From NCBI GenBank assembly GCA_003164095.1, contig PLRX01000083.1, forward strand, positions 10,517-52,673: a stretch of DNA of 42,157 nt, written 5' to 3'. The notes under the pieces were generated by a model. The model ran no database searches and was not told the origin of the DNA. It worked only from the letters and a program-made list of their open reading frames with translations. Positions 17,081 to 26,571 of this stretch are shown one piece after another (positions within the stretch are counted from its first letter, which is position 1; the number at the start of each line of letters is the position of its first letter). The DNA comes from Acidimicrobiaceae bacterium. Its GTDB lineage: Bacteria > Actinomycetota > Acidimicrobiia > Acidimicrobiales > RAAP-2. The translations under genes were made by a program, and so were the position numbers.

Positions 17081-18250
17081 ATGGCGGCCACCCGACGCAG
17101 CCCCATCGCTCCGGCGGTGTGGTCCCGGCACCACCGCACCGCTCCGGCTGCCCGCTTCGCACTCGTCGTGGCCGGGTGCTCCGTGTTGGCCGGGTGCTCC
17201 GTGGTCGCCACTCCCGACTCGCCGACCGTGCCGGGCACCCCGCAGGCGACAGCCGGCCCGGTGGGCTACGTCGTGTGCCCCGACTCCGTGACCCCGGTCG
17301 AGCTCCGCTCGCACCTCGCCGAGGCGCCGATCCCGTTGCCCGTCGACGGGACACCGCCACTGGGCGACTACGCAGTTGCGGTGTCACCGGACGGCCGCAG
17401 CGCATTCGTCGTCACCCAGTCGACGCCGCCAGGGCAGTCGGCCCGCAACGTCCTGATCCCCATCGACCTGACGACCCGGCACGCCGGCTCCCCGATCGTC
17501 CTCCCCGGCAATGGAACATCGGGTGCGGTGGTGGTGATGCACGACGGACGGACGGTGCTGGCCGCGAGTGGCACCACCGTCGTGCCGGTGGACATCGCCA
17601 CCCGGGCGGTGGGCCAACCACTCGACCTCGGCGCGGGACGGACCGTGTCCGGCATGGCGCTCAGCCCGACGTCGGACATCCTCTATGTGCTCGTGCCCGA
17701 CGGCGTGGTCCCGGTCGACACCGCGACGGCCACAGCGGGGGTGCCGATCGTCACCGGCCTGACGGTGTCGTCGGTGTCGTCCCCCCACGGGCTCGTGGTC
17801 TCACCCGACGGTGCCACGCTGTGGGTGGCAGGCCAGGGGCCCCCTGACTTCGGCGGCCGGGTGGTGCCTGTGTCCACGGCCACCGGAACGGTCGGTACGA
17901 CCACGAGCTTCGACGCGTTCGGCATCACCGACCCGGCCGCACTGGCTGTCACGCCGGACGGTTCCCAACTGCTCGTCGCCGACTCGGCCAACAATTGGAT
18001 CGACACCGTGCTGACGGCGGACCCCGCACAGCCGCTCCCGCCGCTCCGGCTCCCCACCGGTAGCGGTACTGCATCGGCATCCGGCGCGGACCATCCCACC
18101 GACGTGGTCACGAGCCCGGAGGACGTCGGCGCGTTCGTGGTGACCGGGCTCGGCACCGTACTGCCCTACCTCCCGACGCACCGGACCTACGGGACGCCGA
18201 TCCGGGTGTGCACGGGTGCCACCTCGATGGCCGTGTCCGTTCCGACCTGA
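17081..18250 (+). CDS. Lipoprotein with a YncE/YVTN-type beta-propeller
   Basis: 389 residues. The signal segment ARFALVVAGCSVLAGC contains two lipobox-like cysteines (33 and 39; LAGC at 39 is the better). The rest is a series of about six to seven repeats with YAVAVSPDGRSAFVV, VPVDIATRAVGQPL and ALAVTPDGSQLLVAD units, typical of YVTN/NHL-like beta-propellers, so it should be exported and membrane-anchored outside. Ligand unknown. The preceding 109-base gap holds short GATGGCGA repeats. Convergent with the wax ester synthase gene. Confidence 0.8.
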   Translation: MAATRRSPIAPAVWSRHHRTAPAARFALVVAGCSVLAGCSVVATPDSPTVPGTPQATAGPVGYVVCPDSVTPVELRSHLAEAPIPLPVDGTPPLGDYAVAVSPDGRSAFVVTQSTPPGQSARNVLIPIDLTTRHAGSPIVLPGNGTSGAVVVMHDGRTVLAASGTTVVPVDIATRAVGQPLDLGAGRTVSGMALSPTSDILYVLVPDGVVPVDTATATAGVPIVTGLTVSSVSSPHGLVVSPDGATLWVAGQGPPDFGGRVVPVSTATGTVGTTTSFDAFGITDPAALAVTPDGSQLLVADSANNWIDTVLTADPAQPLPPLRLPTGSGTASASGADHPTDVVTSPEDVGAFVVTGLGTVLPYLPTHRTYGTPIRVCTGATSMAVSVPT

Positions 18251-18343
18251 CCGGGCGATTCGGCCGGGGTCGCCGGGGCTGGGCCGACTGCACGGACCGG
18301 GGGGGTGGCTCCGGGCCGCGGGTGACGCAGGACTGCAGGTGAC

Positions 18344-19831
18344 TCAGTACTGCGGGTGGACGGCGGCACGTGCCGCCTCGACGGCCTCGGCCGCCTGCTC
18401 GGACCGGAACTCGGCCGGCGGTAGCCCGGCCGCCGCCAGAAGCTCGTCGAGTGCGACGGGGATGTCGGCCGCCAACTGCCAGACCCGGGGCATCGCCTCG
18501 GGGCACGAGATGATCCCCCAGTAGAGGGTGCCGCGGTAGCTCATGATGGTGATGTTGAGACCCAGGCCGTCCATGACCGGGCCCAACGGGAACCCGGCCA
18601 CCATCTCGGCGCCCGCCAGGTACAGGGGGAAGTCGGGACCGGGCACGTTGGAGATGATGAGGTTGGCCACGGGACGGTGCCGGTCGGCCAGCCGCATCCT
18701 GCTGTAGAGGCGGGCTGCGGCAGCGAACGTATTGGGCGTGGCGTGCTCGGCCCAGTTGACGAGCATGTCAGCACCGAGTGCGTTGTGCTCCTCCTTCGCA
18801 CCCTTGGTGCCCTCCCGAATGGCCTCCAGCCGCTCCAGTGGGTCGTCGAGGTGCGCCGGCAGTTGGACGAACATCGACGACACCTTGTTGGACCCGTAGG
18901 GGGCGTCGACGTCGGGGTGTACCGAGACGGGCACGACGGCGACCAGCGGCTTGTCCGGGAGCTCGTCGCCGTCGACCAGGAACGTTCGGAGCGCGCCCGT
19001 GCACACCGCCAGCACCACGTCGTTGACCGTGGAGCCGGTGGCGTTCTTCAGGCGCTTGACGTCCTCCAGGCCGATGGCCGACAGGGCCACCTGCCGGCGG
19101 CGCGTGAGCGTCCCGTTGAACGAGGTCCGGGGAGCGGACAGCGGTAGCGCCGCCCTCGACTGTGGTGCGCGGTGTTCCGGCTCGTTGCGGACGCGTCGGA
19201 CGTCGAGCAGGCGCTGACCGGTACGCAGCACATCCCGGGTCAGTTCGAAGGGACGGAAGACCCGCGCGGCAATCGCCTCGCTGATGAGCTCCGCGCTCGA
19301 GGGGATGTGCGGGTCGCCGACCACCTCGGGCGGCTCCGGCTCGGGACCCGGGTCGACCTCGAGGTCGAAGAGCACCGACAGGAGGGCCGCGCCGGACATG
19401 CCGTCGATGGTGGAGTGGTGCATCTTGGCGATGACCGCGATGCGCCCGTCGGCAACCCCCTCGACGACCCAGATCTCCCACAGCGGCTTGGACCGGTCGA
19501 GCTGTCGGCTGGCGATGTCGCCGGCCAGGGCGGCCAGCTCCAGGAGGCCGCCCGGGGCGGGCACCGCGGTGCGGCGCACGTGGTAGTCGATGTCGAAGTG
19601 GGGGTCGTCGACCCAGACCGGGTGGCCGAGTCGGAACGGCACCTCCACCAGCAACCGACGGAAGACAGGGGCCTGATGGGTGCGTGAGGCGATCTGGGCC
19701 TGCATCTTGGCGAACGAGTATCCGTCCGGCACGGTGGACGGGTCGAACACCGTGACCATCTCCACGTGCATGTGGAGGGTCGGCGTCTCGAGATAGAGGA
19801 AGCTGGCGTCGAGGCCGCTCAGTGGCTCCAT
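18344..19831 (-). CDS. Wax ester synthase / diacylglycerol acyltransferase (WS/DGAT)
   Basis: 495 residues. MEPLSGLDASFLYLETPTLH is the standard start of the family. The catalytic HHxxxDG motif is MHHSTIDGMSG (His138, His139, Asp143, Gly144). Later blocks are NDVVLAVCTGALR, PVSVHPD, GSNKVSSMFVQLP and NLIISNVPGPDFPLYLAGA. It transfers acyl groups from acyl-CoA to diacylglycerol or fatty alcohols, making storage triacylglycerol or wax. ATG 19831 has GGGAGGGG 5 bases upstream; longer frames are shadows. A divergent esterase lies 176 bases away. In M. tuberculosis the homologue tgs1 is in the DosR regulon; here no convincing box was found upstream. Confidence 0.93.
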   Translation of the reverse strand: MEPLSGLDASFLYLETPTLHMHVEMVTVFDPSTVPDGYSFAKMQAQIASRTHQAPVFRRLLVEVPFRLGHPVWVDDPHFDIDYHVRRTAVPAPGGLLELAALAGDIASRQLDRSKPLWEIWVVEGVADGRIAVIAKMHHSTIDGMSGAALLSVLFDLEVDPGPEPEPPEVVGDPHIPSSAELISEAIAARVFRPFELTRDVLRTGQRLLDVRRVRNEPEHRAPQSRAALPLSAPRTSFNGTLTRRRQVALSAIGLEDVKRLKNATGSTVNDVVLAVCTGALRTFLVDGDELPDKPLVAVVPVSVHPDVDAPYGSNKVSSMFVQLPAHLDDPLERLEAIREGTKGAKEEHNALGADMLVNWAEHATPNTFAAAARLYSRMRLADRHRPVANLIISNVPGPDFPLYLAGAEMVAGFPLGPVMDGLGLNITIMSYRGTLYWGIISCPEAMPRVWQLAADIPVALDELLAAAGLPPAEFRSEQAAEAVEAARAAVHPQY

Positions 19832-20007
19832 CGGTCCCCCTCCCCACTCGGTCCGCTCCCGACGCCGCCGGCCCCGGGGACGCTCCGCGGCCGACCCGGG
19901 CCGCCGCCGACGCACCGACCTCCGGCCGGGTACTGATGATGCCCCACCCCGGGCGTGCGATCCACACCCGGTTTCCGCCGACGTCCCCGACGGTGTTTGA
20001 TGGTGGG

Positions 20008-21336
20008 GTGATCTGGGTGTTCCTGGCCTTCACGGTCGTCGCTGCGGGGTCGGCACTGCTCGTGTACGTGCCGGTCCGCAGGGAGCCGTTCGCCGTGGCG
20101 ACGTTCCTGTGCGCCTGGCTGGTCGGCGAGCTGCCCGTGCACGTCGCGGTAGTGGTGCTGGCGGGCACGGTGGCCATCGGCGGGAACGTGAGCTCCCATG
20201 GGCCGGTGTGGTGGCTGTCGCTGCTGCTCGGCATCGTGGCCACGATCGGTTACCTCGGGCTCGCTGTGTCGGCGCACCGGTCGGCCGGCCTGGTGGACGA
20301 GGTACTCGAGTCCGCCGCCGGTGGGCCGATCGACGCCGAGGGCATCGACCCGGCACCGGCCTGGTTGTCGTGGTGGCGGGTGGTCCTGGCCGTCCCGTTC
20401 CGGTTCGGCGGGATCCGGCGGATCCGCAACATCGACTACGTCGGCGACGGGCTCTATCGGCACAAGCTCGACATCGTGGTGCGGCGGGCCGACCCGCCGA
20501 CCAACGCCCCGGTGCTCGTCTACATCCACGGGGGCGCCTGGGTCATCGGCGACAAGCGTGAGCAGGGTGTCCCGATGCTGCACGAGCTGGTCCAGCGGGG
20601 CTGGGTCTGTGTGGCGATCAACTACCGCCTGAGCCCGAAGGCCACCTGGCCCGACCACATCGTCGACTGCAAGCGGGCGCTGGCCTGGGTGCGCGCCAAC
20701 ATCCACGAGTACGGGGGCGACCCCTCGTTCCTCGCCGTCTCGGGTGGCTCGGCCGGTGGGCACCTGTCGGCACTGGCCGCGCTGACACCTGACGCGCCCG
20801 AGTGGCAGCCGGGATTCGAGGATGCCGACACGTCGGTGAGCGCCTGTGTCCCGTTCTACGGGGTGCACGACATGACGGGCTCGCCGGAGGCCGAGGGCGC
20901 CCACGGCCACGGACTGGTCGAGCTCCTCGAGAAGCGGGTCATGAAGCTGCCCTACGTCGAAAACACCCCGACGTACGACCAGGCCTCGCCCGACCAACGG
21001 ATCACAGCGGACGCGCCTCCCTTCTTCGTGGTGCAGGGGTCCAACGACACCCTGGTGCCGCCACAGGTCGGACGACGCTTCGCCGCCCGGCTCGCCGCGA
21101 CCTCCACGTCACCCGTCGCCTACCTGGAGTTGCCCAGGACCCAGCACGCGTTCGACGTGCTCGTGTCGATCCGGTCCCGCAACACCACGCTCGGTGTGGT
21201 GCGCTTCCTCGAGGGCGTCCGGGCCCGGGCGGCACGCGCTCCCGAGGTGCAGCAGCCGATGGAATCCGGCCGGGACGACGACCGGGTCGGAGACGCAAAC
21301 CAGGGCGAGGTTCTGGACACGGGGCAGAGTTTCTGA
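20008..21336 (+). CDS. Membrane-anchored alpha/beta-hydrolase (esterase/lipase, HSL/BD-FAE-like)
   Basis: 442 residues from GTG 20008. The first about 95 residues form three hydrophobic segments (VIWVFLAFTVVAAGSALLVY, then AVATFLCAWLVGELPVHVAVVV in part, and WWLSLLLGIVATIGYL). The hydrolase domain follows: oxyanion motif VYIHGGAWVIGD, nucleophile elbow VSGGSAGG, acid in GSNDTLVPP and His in TQHAFD. The C-terminal 30 residues are hydrophilic. It probably hydrolyses lipid esters at the membrane. Divergent from the WS/DGAT gene, suggesting a linked lipid synthesis/turnover function (inference). Confidence 0.85.
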   Translation: MIWVFLAFTVVAAGSALLVYVPVRREPFAVATFLCAWLVGELPVHVAVVVLAGTVAIGGNVSSHGPVWWLSLLLGIVATIGYLGLAVSAHRSAGLVDEVLESAAGGPIDAEGIDPAPAWLSWWRVVLAVPFRFGGIRRIRNIDYVGDGLYRHKLDIVVRRADPPTNAPVLVYIHGGAWVIGDKREQGVPMLHELVQRGWVCVAINYRLSPKATWPDHIVDCKRALAWVRANIHEYGGDPSFLAVSGGSAGGHLSALAALTPDAPEWQPGFEDADTSVSACVPFYGVHDMTGSPEAEGAHGHGLVELLEKRVMKLPYVENTPTYDQASPDQRITADAPPFFVVQGSNDTLVPPQVGRRFAARLAATSTSPVAYLELPRTQHAFDVLVSIRSRNTTLGVVRFLEGVRARAARAPEVQQPMESGRDDDRVGDANQGEVLDTGQSF

Positions 21337-21341
21337 CGTAG

Positions 21342-21424
21342 AGTCACATATTCGTGTTGGTCCGGCCTTGTGCCTGGGGGGCACGGCCGACGTTCGGACA
21401 CAAGGGAAGAAACAAGGGGGAGCC
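21342..21424 (+). promoter_or_regulatory. Leader of the BCAA-type ABC operon with two competing stems
   Basis: CCTTGTG (21366-21372) can pair with CACAAGG (21399-21405). Inside it, GTGCC (21370-21374) can pair with GGCAC (21380-21384), and CCGA/TCGG (21387-21397) can form a small hairpin. The first two share bases, so they exclude each other. TAGAGT about 21341-21346 could be a -10. No known riboswitch class was recognised. Confidence 0.3.
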
Positions 21425-22750
21425 TTGCGCTCAGGTACTTGGAAGCGTCGCACCACCGCGCTGGCGATGGTCATGGCCGTCGGACTCGGCGCTGCAGCCT
21501 GTAGCTCCACAACCTCGTCGTCGACCACCACGACAGCAGCGGGTGGATCATCCAACTCGGGCACGGCCTCCCGGCCGATCCCGTCGAGCGCCTACTCGGA
21601 CCACACCGGCGTGACCTCGAACTCGATCCAGATCGGCAACGTGTCGACGCTGTCGCTCGGGCTCTTCAAGGGTGCCCAGGTCGGCACCCAGGCCTACGTC
21701 GACTACGTCAACTCGACGGGTGGGGTGAACGGCCGCAAGCTGGTGCTGAACACCGCCGACGACGGCTTCACCGGGGCGGGCAACAAGCAGGCCACGCAGA
21801 ACGCCGTCCAGAACGACCTCGCCCTTGTCGGCGACTTCTCCCTCGAGGACAGCTTCGGCGGCGCGGTGCTGGCCGCCAACCCCGGGTTCCCCGACGTGTC
21901 CCAGGTCCTGGACGACGCCACCAACAAGCTTCCCAACGTCTACAGCCCGATCCCGCTGGCCGACGGTTGGGCTTCGGGGCCGATGAACTACTACGCCAAC
22001 AAGTTCAAGGCCGACAAGGACAAGGCAGGAGCATTCCTGGCCAACTCGCCCTCGGCCACGCAGACCTGGGAAGGGGAGAAGTACGTCGCCGAAAAGGCGG
22101 GGTTCACGTTCGTCAGCGAGCAGACCTACGCCACCACCCAGACGGACTTCAACGAGCAGGTCATCGCCATGAAGAACGCCGGCGTGAAGATCATCTTCAT
22201 GGACCAGATGCCGGCCAACTACGCCTCGTCGGTGTTCAAGGCCCTGGCCCAGCAGAGCTTCCATCCCCAGATCCTCCTGGGTGCGGCCACATACTCGAAC
22301 GAGCTGGTCAGCCAGTCGGGCGGCGCGGCGAACGTCGACGGGGCCTACCTGTCCCAGAACCTGGCGCTCTACCTGGGCACCGACGAGACCGCCGTGCCGG
22401 CCGTGGGGACCTTCCTCCAGTGGGTCCAGAAGGCCTCGCCAGGGTTCAATCCCGACCTGTTCACCGCCTACGGGTGGCTGTCGGCCGACCTCTTCGTCCA
22501 GGGCCTGAAGAACGCAGGCTCCAATCCGAGCCGGGGCTCGCTGCTCCAGGCGCTGTCCAAGGTGACGTCCTTCAACGGCAACGGCTTCAACGCACCGTCG
22601 AACCCGTCCACGAAGACGCCGCCGAACTGTTACCTGATCGCCACCATCACCAACGGCCAGTTCGTCCGGTCGCCGGACAACCCGCCGACCACGAGCAGCA
22701 CCAATGGGTTCCGGTGTGACGGGTCGTACATCGTCAAGCCCGGCACCTGA
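21425..22750 (+). CDS. Branched-chain amino-acid-type ABC transporter substrate-binding lipoprotein
   Basis: 441 residues from a TTG at 21425, chosen because GGGGGAG lies 3-4 bases upstream and it restores a full lipoprotein signal (KRRTTALAMVMAVGLGAAAC, Cys26); the next ATG would remove the charged n-region. A Ser/Thr-rich linker follows, then a Peripla_BP_6 (LivJ/LivK-like) domain beginning ITSNSIQIGNVSTLS in pieces, with GVNGRKLVLNTADDGF typical of the family. It binds its ligand outside and delivers it to the permease encoded next. Ligand not determinable: amino acids, urea, amides or short aromatics are possible. First gene of a four-gene operon. Confidence 0.88.
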   Translation: MRSGTWKRRTTALAMVMAVGLGAAACSSTTSSSTTTTAAGGSSNSGTASRPIPSSAYSDHTGVTSNSIQIGNVSTLSLGLFKGAQVGTQAYVDYVNSTGGVNGRKLVLNTADDGFTGAGNKQATQNAVQNDLALVGDFSLEDSFGGAVLAANPGFPDVSQVLDDATNKLPNVYSPIPLADGWASGPMNYYANKFKADKDKAGAFLANSPSATQTWEGEKYVAEKAGFTFVSEQTYATTQTDFNEQVIAMKNAGVKIIFMDQMPANYASSVFKALAQQSFHPQILLGAATYSNELVSQSGGAANVDGAYLSQNLALYLGTDETAVPAVGTFLQWVQKASPGFNPDLFTAYGWLSADLFVQGLKNAGSNPSRGSLLQALSKVTSFNGNGFNAPSNPSTKTPPNCYLIATITNGQFVRSPDNPPTTSSTNGFRCDGSYIVKPGT

Positions 22751-22819
22751 CGCCGGACGAGCAACAGGCACTAACGAGATGGGCCCGGGGGGGATCCCGA
22801 CGAAGATGAAGGAGGTCGC

Positions 22820-24746
22820 ATGAGCAATTTCCTCCAGTTCACGGTGTTCGGGATCATGCTCGGGGCCGGCTATGCTATAGCTGCCACCGGGCTGGTGGTC
22901 ACCTACACCACCTCGGGCGTCTTCAACTTCGCCCAGGGCGCGGTCGGGATGATCGCCGCGTTCGGCTACTGGGAGCTGGTCTCCGATCACCACCAGCCGA
23001 CGCTCGTCGCCCTGCTGATCGTCCTCATCCTCGGTGCGTCGATCGCGGGGGCCTTCGTCGAGCGGGTCCTCATGCGTCGGCTCCACGGCGCCTCGGCCGA
23101 GCGACCCGTCATGGTCACCCTCGGACTGATGGTCATCCTCACGGGAATGGCCACCGTGATCTGGTCGCCGACGGTGCAGCGCTCGGTGAACCCGCAGATC
23201 AACGGCCAGTTCCGCCTGGTGGGCATCAATATCCAGAATCAGTACGTCCTCATCATCGGCGTGGCCGTCGCCGTGGCCATCGGGCTGCGGGTGCTCTTCC
23301 ACTCGACCCGCACCGGCTACGCCCTGCGCGCCGTGGTCGACGACCCGGAGCTGCTCGCCATGTCGGGGGTGTCGCCCAACCGGATGAGCCAGTACGGGTG
23401 GATGCTGGGCTTCTTCATGGCCGCACTGTCCGGTGTGCTGCTGGCCCCCACCCAGACGACGGGCATCAGCATCGAGTCCTTCACCCTTCTGGTCGTCAGC
23501 GGCTATGCCGCCGCCATCGTCGGTCGCCTCAAGAACATCCCGGTGACGTTCGCCGCGGCCATCGCCATCGGCCTCGCCGAGAACTACGTCCTCAACTACA
23601 TCGAGCCCCACCTCTCGTCCCAGCTCCAGACGGACGTCACCAGCGCCCTGCCGATGGTGTTCCTGTTCATCGCACTGGTCACGCTCCCCTCGGTGCGCCT
23701 CCGCGCGGTCGGCCGACTCACCTCGATGCGGGCACCCCGGGTGGCGAGCGGCAAGGAGTCGCTGATCGCCAGCGGGGTGTTCCTGGTCATCGCCGTAGTG
23801 GTCGGCTTCGCCTTCGCCAACGACAATGTGAAGGGCACGACACTGCTGACCCTCGGCGGCATGGTGATGTGCCTGGCCATCGTCGGGCTGTCGTTGGTCC
23901 TGCTGACCGGCTACTCGGGCCAGGTGTCGCTCTGCCAGTTCTCCTTCATGGGGATCGGGGCCTTCGTGATGGGCAAGGTGGCGGGTGGCGGCTCCGTGCT
24001 CGGACTCCTCGCGGCCATCGTCATCTGCGCGGGACTGGGCGCCCTCGTGGCGCTGCCCACCATCCGGCTCTCCGACCTGTACCTGGCGTTGGCCACCTTC
24101 GCCTTCGCCGACGCCGTGGCCAACGGCTTCTTCGCCGACGGCCGCATCTACGGGTCCGGCGGGCTGCAGATCGGCCGGATCGTGCTGCCCGGGCTGTCCT
24201 TCGGTAGCGACACCGCCGAGTTCCTCCTCGTCACCGTGTTCTTCGTGCTGGCCGCCCTGATGGTTCTGGCCATCCGGCGCAGCCTCTTCGGCCGCCGGCT
24301 CGTGGCGGTCAACGACTCGCCGGCCGCGTACGCCACCGTGGGCCTCGACATCGGCTTCACCAAGGTGGCCGTGTTCGCCATCGCTGCCGGCATGGCCGGA
24401 CTGGCCGGCGCCCTGTACGGGACGGTGCAGGGCATCGTGGGCACGACCGACTTCGACATCTTCCCCGGCATCATCTTCGTGCTCTTCGTGACCATCTGGA
24501 GCATCAGGACCGTGTCGGGCGCCTTCATGGCCGCGCTGACCTACGTGGTCCTCAACCAGTTGTGGCCCTCCAGCATCGGCATCTTCGCCGGCATCGGGAT
24601 CATCCTCATCGGCCGGGCCGCCAACGGCATCCTCGGGATCGAGTCGTTCCACATCCGGCTCCCGTGGACCAAGGGCGGTGGTGGTGTGGCGCTGGCCGAG
24701 CCGTCGCCGGCGTTCTCCGGCGTTGCACCCGGAGGGGAGGGCTCCC

Positions 24747-24760
<14 letters not shown>
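22820..24760 (+). CDS. Fused LivH-LivM-type ABC permease
   Basis: 646 residues. The first half (about 1-290) is a LivH domain: GYAIAATGLVVTYTTSGVFNFAQGAVGMI and the EAA-like loop near ALRAVVDDPELLAMSGV. The second half (about 320-620) is LivM: LVLLTGYSGQVSLCQFSFMGIGAF and RLVAVNDSPAAYATVGLD with GLAGALYG. Separate proteins in most bacteria, the two are one polypeptide here, as in many actinobacteria. AAGGAGG lies 5 bases before ATG. The stop lies 14 bases inside the next gene. Forms the inner-membrane channel with LivG/LivF-type ATPases. Confidence 0.92.
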
Positions 24761-26500
<1,740 letters not shown>

Positions 26501-26522
26501 GTCCCGACCGGACGGTCGGACG
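26501..26522. terminator. Candidate hairpin between livF-type and valS stops
   Basis: GTCCCGACCG paired with CGGTCGGAC around GA (one bulged C), followed by GGGGG rather than a T-run. It lies just after the livF-type stop and may end both convergent transcripts. Confidence 0.4.
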
Positions 26523-26571
26523 GGGGTGTGCAGGCTGCGGCCCGGACCCGCCGCCGCCCCGAGTGCGGCGC

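Noticed and set aside
19832-19960. DosR box upstream of the WS/DGAT gene, expected by analogy with mycobacterial tgs1
   Set aside because: Only a lone GGGGAC half-site is present; the other half does not match.
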